Assembly (NCBI GenBank): GCA_955652925.1
Contig: CATPCO010000374.1
Coordinates: forward strand, 1-8,687
Direction: 5' to 3'
DNA: 8,687 nt
Source: an uncultured Xanthobacteraceae bacterium
Lineage (GTDB): Bacteria; Pseudomonadota; Alphaproteobacteria; Rhizobiales; Xanthobacteraceae
Part shown: positions 1 through 7,080 of the stretch, piece after piece
Layout of the letters: every line of letters begins with the position of its first letter
Numbering within the stretch: position 1 is the first letter of the stretch
Made by a program: the position numbers and the translations under genes
The notes under the pieces: generated by a model
Databases searched by the model: none
What the model saw: the letters and a program-made list of their open reading frames with translations, nothing else
Told to the model about the DNA's origin: nothing

Positions 1-2982
1 CGGCACAAACAGCAATGACAGCAGAGTGGATACGAGCAGGCCGCCAATGACCGCGATCGCCATGGGCGAGCGAAACTCGCCGCCCTGTCCCAGTCCCAAA
101 GCGCTCGGAGCCATGCCAGCGGCCATGGCGATCGTCGTCATCACGATGGGTCGCGCCCGTTTGTGACCTGCATCGATGATCGCGGCAGTGCGGTCGACCC
201 CCTGGTGGATATTCTCAATCGCAAAATCCACCAGCATGATCGCTTTCTTGCTGACGATCCCCATCAGCATGAGAATGCCAATGACAACTGGAGTGCTGAT
301 CGTCAGTTTTGCGAGAAGAAGCGCCATGATCGCTCCTGCGACCGACAATGGCAGCGAGAACATGATCGTCAGTGGTTGTAGCAAGCTCGCGAAAAGCACG
401 GCGAGAACGATGTAAACCGCAGTGAGCCCATTGCGCATGGCAGTGCCGAAACCTTGGAACAGCTCGTCCTGCAGCTCGGCATCGCCGCCCTCGGAGACGA
501 CGATGCCCGGCGGGAGACTCTTCATTATTGGAAGAGCCCTCACGGCTTCCAATGCTTCGCTGAGGGCTGCCCCGGGGGCGAGATCGGCCTCGACACTGGC
601 CTGCCGTTGCCGATCGTGCCGATTGATGCTGATCGGGCCTTCTCCAAAGTTGATGTCGGCAAGCGCTGCGAGCGGCACCAGGAAGCCCCGTGGAGACGGC
701 ACGCGTATCTGCTCCAGAACCTGCCGATCGGAACGGGCTTGTTCTTCCAGAAGCACACGGATGGGAACTGTGCGATCCCCGGCATCGAAGCGAGCAAGCG
801 CTGGGGCGACATCACCGATAGTGGCGACGCGGATCGTTTCCGACAAGCTTTCAGTCGTAATGCCCAAGCGAACGGCCAAATCCCGGCGCGGATAGATCCG
901 CAGCTCCGGGCGGTTGAGCGTTGCCGTGGACACGACGTTGAAAACCATCGAAAGGCGCCGCATCTGACCGGCGAGTTCAGCCCCCACGTTCGCCACGGTG
1001 GCATTGTCGCTGCCCGTGACAATGAAGGTAACGTCGCGCTGTCCGCTAGTTTCGTCGAGGAACCAGTATCGAATGTCAGGTACGTTCAGAAGATCCCGGC
1101 TGATCGCCTGTTCGAGCTCTTGCTGCGAGAGCGACCTCTTGGAGGCCGGTACATAACGAATCGTGAGCGTCGCCTTGCGCACCTCAAGCGTGGAGGGCGG
1201 AACCCGTCCGCCATCGACAAAGATGCTTTCGACTTCCGGCCGGCTGCGCAGGCGATTTGCAATGGTGTCCGTGACGGCTTGCGTATCGCTGAGCTGCGAG
1301 CCGGGCGACAGATCCACGACAAGCACCGAACGCGCGGTATCGAAGGGAGGCAGAAAACCCGTCGCCAGAGAACCCGCCGCCCACATCGTCACGACGAACA
1401 CCAACAAGCCAACACCTATCGTGGCGAAGCGGTGCCTGACCGACCATCTGAGAAGCTGATGGTAATGACGCGTGACGAAGCCATCAGCCTTCTCTCCGTG
1501 CTGGTGTGGCTTGAGGAAATAGGCCGCCAGCATCGGCGTAATGAACCGCGCGCAAAGCAAAGAAAACAGCACTTGCACCGACACAGTCATTCCGAATTGC
1601 TTGAAGAACTGTCCCGGAACAGAAGACATGAAGCTCGCGGGAAGAAACACCGCGACGATTGTGAGGCTGATGGCAATGACTGCAAGGCCTATTTCGTCGG
1701 CTGCTTCGAGCGCAGCCTGATAGGGCGATTTGCCCATTTTGATATGCCGCACAATGTTTTCGATCTCGACGATCGCGTCGTCAACCAGAATGCCGGTTGT
1801 GAGCACGATCGCGAGCAGGCTCACCACGTTGAGCGAGAAGCCGAGCGCGCTCAAGACCCAGAACGAGGGAATGATCGAAATCGGCAGGGTCAGTGCCGCG
1901 ATGATGGTCGCGCGTACATCCCGCAAAAATAAAAACACGACGATAATGGCCAGCGCTGCGCCCTCGTAAAGCGCGTGCATGGCCTCCCGGTAGTTTCCGA
2001 GCGTATAGGTGACAGAGTTATCGATCAATTTGAGGTCGATGTCCGGATTGGCTGCCTTGATCTTTTCCAACCGTGCAGCGACTGCGTCTTCGACCTCAAC
2101 ATCGCTGGCGCCTTTCGCGCGCGTAATGCTGAAGCCGACCACGGGCGCGCCGTTGAAGCGGGCGAAGGTGCGACGTTCGGCAACCGTATCGGTCACGAGG
2201 CCAAGATCATCGAGCCGCACCTCGCCGCCCGTGGGCAGCGCGATTCTGGTCGCGGCGAGTTCCGCAACCGTTTTGGCGCCCGCAAGCGTGCGAATCGCCT
2301 GGTCGCGAGCACCGATCTCGGCGCGCCCTCCGGCAAGATCGACGTTGCTGCCGCGAAGCTGCCGACTCACATCGAGCGGTGTCAAACCGACGCCCTGCAG
2401 CCGAACCGGATCGAGTCCGACTCGAATCTCTCGCTCAACGCTTCCGATGCGCTCGACGCTCGCCACGCCACGCAGACCTTGCAAGGCGCGGATGACCACG
2501 TCTTCCACGAACCATGAGATCTGCTCCGGCGTTTTGCTCGGTGCGATCGCGGCATAGGTGAGAATTGGAAGCCCTGCAATGTCGACCCGCTGGATCATAG
2601 GGTCATCGATGCCGCGTGGCAGATCCAGACGAATGCGCGTGACCGCGTCTTTTACATCGTTGAGCGCGCGATCCTGATCGGTTTCCAATCTGAAAATGAT
2701 TGTCGTGCTCGAAATGCCGTCGGTGATTATTGAATCGATGTGATGCGCACCCTCGACGCCGGCGACGGCGTCCTCGACCTTCTTGGCGACCTGCGATTCG
2801 AGCTCTGCTGGGCTTGCGCCGAATTGCGTGATCACAACCGCTATAACGGGAACATCGACATTCGGCATCCGCGTGATGGGCAGCTTCTGGAAACTCACCA
2901 GACCAATCGCGATAATTGCCGCGGTGGCCACAATAGGCGGAAGCGGATTTCGGATCGACCACGCCGAAACGTTGAGCGCCAT
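1..2982 (-). CDS. RND-family efflux transporter permease (AcrB/HAE-1 type), 3' end cut by window edge
   Basis: This is an inner-membrane proton-antiport pump subunit that normally exports drugs, lipophilic compounds or metabolites through an adaptor and an outer-membrane channel. The frame is open for 994 codons from ATG 2982 to base 1; AcrB-type pumps have about 1,030-1,050 residues, so only the last few dozen are missing. Visible in order: a first membrane helix near residues 14-31, a large periplasmic domain, helices 2-6 from about residue 335, helix 7 near 519-540, a second periplasmic domain, and helices 8 onward from about 850. The proton-relay residues are present: the adjacent aspartates D401-D402 in GILVDDAIVEIEN (AcrB D407/D408) and K912 in GIVSKKAIMLVDFA (AcrB K940). 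It is therefore probably functional and HAE-1-like rather than metal-specific. The start is supported by GGAG seven bases upstream and by a stop at 3022-3024 with no other start codon of note between. No adaptor gene lies upstream in the window; one could lie beyond base 1. The substrate cannot be told. Confidence 0.95.
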   Translation of the reverse strand, partial: MALNVSAWSIRNPLPPIVATAAIIAIGLVSFQKLPITRMPNVDVPVIAVVITQFGASPAELESQVAKKVEDAVAGVEGAHHIDSIITDGISSTTIIFRLETDQDRALNDVKDAVTRIRLDLPRGIDDPMIQRVDIAGLPILTYAAIAPSKTPEQISWFVEDVVIRALQGLRGVASVERIGSVEREIRVGLDPVRLQGVGLTPLDVSRQLRGSNVDLAGGRAEIGARDQAIRTLAGAKTVAELAATRIALPTGGEVRLDDLGLVTDTVAERRTFARFNGAPVVGFSITRAKGASDVEVEDAVAARLEKIKAANPDIDLKLIDNSVTYTLGNYREAMHALYEGAALAIIVVFLFLRDVRATIIAALTLPISIIPSFWVLSALGFSLNVVSLLAIVLTTGILVDDAIVEIENIVRHIKMGKSPYQAALEAADEIGLAVIAISLTIVAVFLPASFMSSVPGQFFKQFGMTVSVQVLFSLLCARFITPMLAAYFLKPHQHGEKADGFVTRHYHQLLRWSVRHRFATIGVGLLVFVVTMWAAGSLATGFLPPFDTARSVLVVDLSPGSQLSDTQAVTDTIANRLRSRPEVESIFVDGGRVPPSTLEVRKATLTIRYVPASKRSLSQQELEQAISRDLLNVPDIRYWFLDETSGQRDVTFIVTGSDNATVANVGAELAGQMRRLSMVFNVVSTATLNRPELRIYPRRDLAVRLGITTESLSETIRVATIGDVAPALARFDAGDRTVPIRVLLEEQARSDRQVLEQIRVPSPRGFLVPLAALADINFGEGPISINRHDRQRQASVEADLAPGAALSEALEAVRALPIMKSLPPGIVVSEGGDAELQDELFQGFGTAMRNGLTAVYIVLAVLFASLLQPLTIMFSLPLSVAGAIMALLLAKLTISTPVVIGILMLMGIVSKKAIMLVDFAIENIHQGVDRTAAIIDAGHKRARPIVMTTIAMAAGMAPSALGLGQGGEFRSPMAIAVIGGLLVSTLLSLLFVP

Positions 2983-3280
2983 CAATATTCTCCGCGCAAT
3001 TCGGCGAAAAACCGGCCCACGTTATCGCCGCGGCTTCGCAAAAAGCAACACAGTTTTCGATCAATGCCGATCTATGCCGAGAATCCAGGCGCCGGACACC
3101 GAGCGCCCGTTGGCTCCTGTTGCGGGAGACACCGCGCGCCGGGCGGCGGCTTGCAATTGCACCTGACCGTCCATTTGAATCGACAGCGAAACCGTGAATT
3201 AATGTCGATTCCGCGGCCATAGCCGTCTGCCGGTCTGACCGCCACGATATGATACCGCCCCTGCAACCGCGAGGTAGCTA
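2983..3280. other. Divergent intergenic region between RND pump and UbiB-like gene
   Basis: These 298 bases separate two divergently transcribed genes and must hold both promoters. I see no convincing gene. Short minus-strand frames here run into or across the neighbouring genes, are rich in Arg, Ser and Cys, and do not resemble an RND adaptor or a TetR/MarR-type regulator. No strong palindrome that would suggest a regulator operator stood out by eye. The ribosome binding sites are GGAG before the pump ATG at 2982 and GAGG (3271-3274) before the ATG at 3281. Confidence 0.6.
3175..3203 (+). promoter_or_regulatory. Possible sigma-70-type promoter for the UbiB-like operon
   Basis: TTGAAT at 3175-3180 and ATTAAT at 3198-3203 are separated by 17 bases. 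Each matches the -35 (TTGACA) or -10 (TATAAT) consensus at four of six positions. They lie about 80 bases before the ATG at 3281, in an AT-richer patch of a GC-rich region. This is a match by eye only; alphaproteobacterial promoters often depart from the E. coli consensus, and no transcription start is known. Confidence 0.25.
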
Positions 3281-5203
3281 ATGACCCCTCAACGTTCGGA
3301 AAAGATTGCGCATGCCGTCGAGCGCGGGATCTCACGGTGGCGGGAGTCAAATGCTGCCAGGGCGCCTCGCATCCGGGCAACAACAAGCGCCGACGTCATC
3401 CAACCGATGCCCCGCCGAAAACCGGCGCACTCGGTCGACGTCGCTCATGTGATCTTGCCCATGGCGAAGAGGCCCGTGTTCAAGCCGGGAATTGTTCGGC
3501 CTTTGCAGCGGATATTCGTTTGGTTCTGGCTCTGTGTTAAATACTTTGGCGGAAATGCCCTTGATCGATTGCGCGGTCGCGCTTCGATCCAGCGCCGCGC
3601 GGTGCGGCTGCGGGAATTGTTCGAGAGCGCCGGCGCAAGCCTTGCCAAGCTTGGGCAGCAGCTGTCGCTGCGCGCCGACATCCTGCCATATGCCTACTGT
3701 GCCGAATTGAGCAAGATGCTCGACCAATCTCCGGCATTTCCCACTGCGCAGGCGATTGAGATCATCGAGCGCAACGTCGGACGTGCGCTTAACGAAATCT
3801 TCGAGACCTTTGATCCAGAACCGATCGGGTCGGCATCGCTGGCATGTGTGTGGCAAGCGAGGTTGAAGTCCGGCGAGCACGTTGCCGTGAAAGTGCGGCG
3901 GCCCGGAATTGGTCCCCTGCTCTCTGCGGATTTGCGTGCCCTGGAATGGCTTCTCATGCTGGGCGAAATGCTCACCGTCATCAAACCGGGTCAGACGAAG
4001 GATCTTCGTAAAGACCTTCGCATCATGCTGATGGGCGAGCTCAACTTCCGGATGGAAGCTCGTTACAACGAAATGTTCCGGCTGCGCGCGGAGAAGGAGG
4101 CCCAGGGCGTTACCGCGCCACGCGTCTTCTTTGACTATTGCAGTGATGAAGTTCTGGTCAACGAGCTGGTTTCCGGAATTTGGATGTGGGAGCTGATGGC
4201 GGCCGTCGATCGAAAGGACCAGGAATTCCTGTTGAGGGCGCGAAGCCAGGGTATTGACCCTACCGTGGTGGCGCGCCGTATCGTGCAAACGACTCATCGC
4301 CAGTTGCTGGATCATATGTTTTTCCACGCTGATCCTCATCCGGCCAACCTTGTCATCCTGCCCAACAGCCTGATCTGCTTCATTGATTTCGGCGCCGTCG
4401 GGCGATTCTCCACCGAGACTCGAAACACCTGGCGCGAGATCCAATATCACTTGAGGAATCATGATATTGAACGAATGGTCCATGCGTCGATAAGTCTGGG
4501 AGGACGGCTTCCACCAATTGATGTTGATGATGCCATGCAGGCGATGGACCAGATTTTCGCCGAGTGGGTCCTCGCGGTAACCAGCACTGATGCCGAGTGG
4601 TGGGAGCGAAGCACGGCTCAGAACTGGCTGCGGTTCATCAATGTTGCCCGCGAGTACGGCATCCCTGTGAGCTTGCAGACAGTGCAGTTTTTCCGGGCGA
4701 CACTCCTGTACGATTCAATCGTCGTGCGGCTGGACAAGAGCGTCGATCCCGTGCGCGAGTTCAAGGGATACGCTCGACGCGCGGGAAAAGAAGCGCGACG
4801 CCGCGTGCTCAAAAACGTGCAAAAGCGGCTCATGACCGGGCCGACCAAGATGGATTACTTGGGTATCGAGCAACTCGCCGACATGGTCAGTCAGTTTGTC
4901 TTCCGGATCCAGCGAAGCGTAGAGGAACCCATTCTCAACTTCCGGCACGTCGTCGGCAAGATCGCTTACTCGCTCTCAGTCCTGATGAGGCTCGTTTACC
5001 TGATGATGTTCGTCGTTGGAATTGGGCTCGTCGCAAATCTCATCTCGCAGACGTGGTTCGCCCGCCAAATCTCGTGGACCGAGGCTCTGGAAGCGGCGGC
5101 AGCCATCGGCTGGATCCAGATTCCGCTTCTCATTATCGCAATTGTCGTCATTCGCAGGCTTCTGATACGTATGGGGGAGCCGGATAGACAACCGCCTTCA
5201 TAA
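3281..5203 (+). CDS. ABC1/UbiB/AarF-family atypical protein kinase-like membrane protein
   Basis: Members of this family (UbiB, COQ8/ADCK, plant ABC1K) are atypical kinases/ATPases that support ubiquinone and other lipid metabolism at membranes. The 640 residues show the family motifs in order: KxGQ (K123-LGQ126), the alanine-rich loop replacing the P-loop (IGSASLACVWQA, about 182-193), the ATP-binding lysine K204 in VAVKVRRPG, ELN at 253-255 where the family has ExD, the catalytic HADPHPAN (D351, N356) and the metal-binding DFG (369-371). Two hydrophobic C-terminal segments near 562-588 and 607-626 match the usual UbiB membrane anchor. The start is supported by GAGG six bases upstream; M61 lacks such a site, so the basic N-terminal stretch of about 60 residues is probably real. 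At 640 residues it is longer than E. coli UbiB (546). It is not beside other ubi genes, so it is more likely an accessory ABC1 paralogue than the main UbiB, and I give no symbol. It starts a three-gene unit; the next gene begins 20 bases after its stop. Confidence 0.93.
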   Translation: MTPQRSEKIAHAVERGISRWRESNAARAPRIRATTSADVIQPMPRRKPAHSVDVAHVILPMAKRPVFKPGIVRPLQRIFVWFWLCVKYFGGNALDRLRGRASIQRRAVRLRELFESAGASLAKLGQQLSLRADILPYAYCAELSKMLDQSPAFPTAQAIEIIERNVGRALNEIFETFDPEPIGSASLACVWQARLKSGEHVAVKVRRPGIGPLLSADLRALEWLLMLGEMLTVIKPGQTKDLRKDLRIMLMGELNFRMEARYNEMFRLRAEKEAQGVTAPRVFFDYCSDEVLVNELVSGIWMWELMAAVDRKDQEFLLRARSQGIDPTVVARRIVQTTHRQLLDHMFFHADPHPANLVILPNSLICFIDFGAVGRFSTETRNTWREIQYHLRNHDIERMVHASISLGGRLPPIDVDDAMQAMDQIFAEWVLAVTSTDAEWWERSTAQNWLRFINVAREYGIPVSLQTVQFFRATLLYDSIVVRLDKSVDPVREFKGYARRAGKEARRRVLKNVQKRLMTGPTKMDYLGIEQLADMVSQFVFRIQRSVEEPILNFRHVVGKIAYSLSVLMRLVYLMMFVVGIGLVANLISQTWFARQISWTEALEAAAAIGWIQIPLLIIAIVVIRRLLIRMGEPDRQPPS

Positions 5204-5223
5204 AATTGAGGAAGGATCGAGAG

Positions 5224-5511
5224 ATGGATAAGGCCGACCACCGTGAACTATGCCTCCCCTTGGCCACTCCGCTGGGGAACATCGGGTTGTTGGTTGATCT
5301 GGACCGGCAGCCCCGTAAACAGATAAAACGACTCAAACGCGGAGATGGGCCGCTGACCTACCAAATTCAGGCGGCTGTGGCCTCCTCACGCGAGCAACTC
5401 AATGTTGATGCCGACACGGAAATCATCCCTGTCATCTTGCTCTATCGCCGCGCAGACTCATCCGATTACGTCGTCATCGTGCCCCGCGCCAGCGATGCTG
5501 CGGTGGAATGA
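5224..5511 (+). CDS. Small conserved-looking protein A, possibly DUF6200-like, in UbiB-like operon
   Basis: A 95-residue soluble protein with no signal peptide or membrane helix. It has a short beta-like stretch (GLLVDLDR, 21-28), a basic helix-like segment with RKQIKRLKRGDGPL (31-44), an amphipathic stretch to about residue 60, and a second beta-like stretch (EIIPVILLYRR, 66-76) before a polar tail. The ATG at 5224 is chosen because AGGAAGGA (5209-5216) sits seven bases before it; the upstream in-frame TTG at 5206 would place that binding site inside the gene. It begins 20 bases after the UbiB-like stop and ends six bases before the next gene, so co-transcription is very likely. From memory it resembles proteins annotated as DUF6200, but I could not check this. 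Function is unknown; its position suggests an accessory or partner of the kinase. Confidence 0.82.
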   Translation: MDKADHRELCLPLATPLGNIGLLVDLDRQPRKQIKRLKRGDGPLTYQIQAAVASSREQLNVDADTEIIPVILLYRRADSSDYVVIVPRASDAAVE

Positions 5512-5517
5512 GCGATA

Positions 5518-5709
5518 ATGAACATCACATCACCAATCGTCATCTATCTCGGCAGAACCCGGAACGAGCAGGTCGATCAACTCCGCAGTGGAGCGGGGCA
5601 GATCCTCGAAGACATCGAAGAAGTCATGAAGCTTGTCCGCTCGAGTGCTGGCGAGAACGGTGAGAAGCGCGTTTTTTTGCCTGTCGTTGCGGTTTATAGC
5701 CCGATGTAG
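5518..5709 (+). CDS. Small protein B, apparent paralogue of the preceding gene
   Basis: A 63-residue protein with the same layout as its upstream neighbour but without that protein's N- and C-terminal tails. SPIVIYLGRTRNEQVDQLRSG (from residue 5) aligns with the neighbour from residue 20 on, sharing L, R, Q, L, G and G in register (B L11, R13, Q18, L22, G25, G27 against A L26, R28, Q33, L37, G40, G42). FLPVVAVY (53-60) aligns with IIPVILLY (67-74). The middle is acidic and helix-like (ILEDIEEVMKLV) where the neighbour is neutral, so the pair may differ in charge and possibly in partners. There is no strong ribosome binding site; the six-base gap to the previous stop suggests translational coupling. 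Function is unknown. Confidence 0.75.
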   Translation: MNITSPIVIYLGRTRNEQVDQLRSGAGQILEDIEEVMKLVRSSAGENGEKRVFLPVVAVYSPM

Positions 5710-5730
5710 GGGGGCGTACGGTGCGCAAAG

Positions 5731-5779
5731 CCCATCCCCGAAGACCGATGCAGGCTCGCCCGTCGTGTTCGTGGATGGG
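5731..5779 (+). repeat. Imperfect inverted repeat (hairpin) downstream of the small genes
   Basis: CCCATCC at 5731-5737 pairs with GGATGGG at 5773-5779. After one C/T mismatch, CGAA (5739-5742) pairs with TTCG (5768-5771), and past a three-base bulge GAC (5743-5745) pairs with GTC (5762-5764). That gives 14 base pairs around a 16-base loop. No T-run follows, so it is not itself an intrinsic terminator. It could protect the 3' end of the operon transcript, or be chance. Confidence 0.4.
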
Positions 5780-5860
5780 AGATACTCGGCACGCCAGGAT
5801 TTTGCCACGCGAAAAGGGGAACGAACGTGGTCTCTTAAGCAGTCCCATGCGATTCTGCGG

Positions 5861-5882
5861 GCGTCTGCCCTGACGCATTTTT
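5861..5882 (+). terminator. Likely rho-independent terminator of the UbiB-like operon
   Basis: GCGTC (5861-5865), the loop TGCCCT and GACGC (5872-5876) form a perfect five-pair stem followed at once by A and five T (5877-5882). A longer alternative fold pairs ATGCG (5847-5851) with CGCAT (5874-5878) around an inner GGGC/GCCC stem. The T-run suits plus-strand transcription. The last bases overlap the stop codon of the converging minus-strand gene. No equivalent T-run is seen for the minus strand. The short stem keeps confidence moderate. Confidence 0.5.
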
Positions 5883-7080
5883 AGCTGCTGTCACCATTTA
5901 TGCCAGAATGTGAGGTGTCGAACGCATCCGTTTTGAAAACGTTGAACACTGGTATTGCGGGCTGTCGCGCGATCAGATGTGATGCCCAACGAATAATAAG
6001 CGGTAGAAATAATCCACGCCCTCTGACAAACATGTACAATGGTTCTGCTTCACATCCGAGCCTCGCCTTGAATGCGCTCGCCGTCTGGCCGACATGGATC
6101 TTGGCGACGCGTCTGCGCAAGGCACGCTCGAAGGCCGCATAAACCATATTGAAGTAGAGATCCAATTCGGAATTTATCTCGTGATCGAAACCCATATACA
6201 ACATATGATAGATTGATGCGGCATCGAGACACCAGCCAAAACCGACAATTCTCTTCTCTTGTGAAAAAACGATCAGTTCGACATTGCCTTCCAATCGAGT
6301 CGCCAGCTGATGGAAAAATTCAGTGGGAAGTCTTTCCGGCCTGATCTCGGCGTTGTCGACGACTTGGTAGTACAAATTGTGCACCTCTGGCGTATATATG
6401 CGATTTATCTCTCGAGCATCGCTCAATACGGATACATCGACCTGCCGGTGCCGGAATTTCTTGATCGAACGCATGATTTGATTACGATAATTTGACTTCA
6501 ATTTCGCGCAGTAGTCCTCAAAATCCCGAAACCGGGCAGCGGCGAAAATGTGCATTGGTTCGGTCGCGACCCGCCGATAGCCGAAATCCAGCAATGCATT
6601 CATCCGCTCCAGATCGTCTGTCGCAAAGTCCTTGTAAAGAATTGCGTGCGACCTCGTCGTACTCGCCAACTCCGATATTGCCGCATCCAATACCGAAAGA
6701 GCCTGTCGATAATGATACGGCGATACGATCGCCAAATTGTTCTGGCCGGCCGAAATCGGCAGGCCACAGAGCAGGACCCTCGCATGGCGCAGGTTGGATA
6801 TGACTGGGGGTAATCGCCGCATGATCGATGCCATCGGCGGCGGCGAAACATATGCAAGATCTAAGCTAATCGTACTGAGACTGGCGCACGCGACGGGACG
6901 CGATGTCTCATCGTAGATGATGATATGCCAGAACCTGCAGCTTTCTCGCATGCCGATCTCGACTGCGGCGATAAACTTGGGATCCATGAAAATTGAAATG
7001 CCGCACTCATTCGTTACGCGCTGCCAGTCGAGCAAATCCACGTCGCTGATCGAATTGAATAGTCGGTACGACAGGCCCAT
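5881..7080 (-). CDS. GNAT/FemAB-like (BioF2-type) N-acyltransferase
   Basis: A 399-residue protein of the double-GNAT type often annotated as peptidoglycan biosynthesis/recognition or BioF2-like acetyltransferase. Such enzymes transfer acyl or aminoacyl groups to amines. The C-terminal half carries the familiar pattern: a basic helix KSNYRNQIMRSIKKF (195-209), a strand IVGFGWCLD (278-286), YMGFDHE (295-301), a helix-rich stretch with YFNMVYAAFERALRRR (309-324) and GQTASAFKARLGCEAEPLYM (331-350), where many homologues have a GQ/K-x-R-x-G segment. No signal peptide or clear membrane helix is seen. The ATG at 7080 is preferred because GAGAG sits seven bases upstream; an open frame continues to 7278 but its 66 extra residues look like non-coding translation. 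Hand counts over four 60-base lines gave 26-33 G/C (about 43-55%) against 37-41 in lines from neighbouring genes, suggesting transfer. It faces the aminotransferase gene divergently, so the two may serve one pathway. Substrate unknown. Confidence 0.82.
   Translation of the reverse strand: MGLSYRLFNSISDVDLLDWQRVTNECGISIFMDPKFIAAVEIGMRESCRFWHIIIYDETSRPVACASLSTISLDLAYVSPPPMASIMRRLPPVISNLRHARVLLCGLPISAGQNNLAIVSPYHYRQALSVLDAAISELASTTRSHAILYKDFATDDLERMNALLDFGYRRVATEPMHIFAAARFRDFEDYCAKLKSNYRNQIMRSIKKFRHRQVDVSVLSDAREINRIYTPEVHNLYYQVVDNAEIRPERLPTEFFHQLATRLEGNVELIVFSQEKRIVGFGWCLDAASIYHMLYMGFDHEINSELDLYFNMVYAAFERALRRRVAKIHVGQTASAFKARLGCEAEPLYMFVRGRGLFLPLIIRWASHLIARQPAIPVFNVFKTDAFDTSHSGINGDSS

Noticed and set aside
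454..1932. Plus-strand open frame of 492 codons inside the RND gene
   Set aside because: It is antisense to the pump, in the codon-aligned opposite frame. Its product is rich in His, Arg and Glu with no known domain, while the minus-strand frame gives a clear RND protein.
2603..3220. Minus-strand frame of 205 codons and shorter frames near 3060-3386 as an RND adaptor or regulator relic
   Set aside because: Most of it overlaps the pump gene in another frame, and no adaptor (HlyD-like) or helix-turn-helix pattern is visible.
3347..4483. Minus-strand open frame of 378 codons inside the UbiB-like gene
   Set aside because: It is the antisense shadow of a strongly supported gene; the product has no recognisable fold or motif.
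5206..5223. TTG start extending small protein A by six residues
   Set aside because: The Shine-Dalgarno-like AGGAAGGA lies inside this extension and is well placed for the ATG at 5224.
5672..5678. Run of seven T in small gene B as a programmed frameshift or terminator
   Set aside because: No stem precedes it, and the normal frame ends just after the segment that aligns with the paralogue, so no extension is needed. The other frame to 5884 has no recognisable product.
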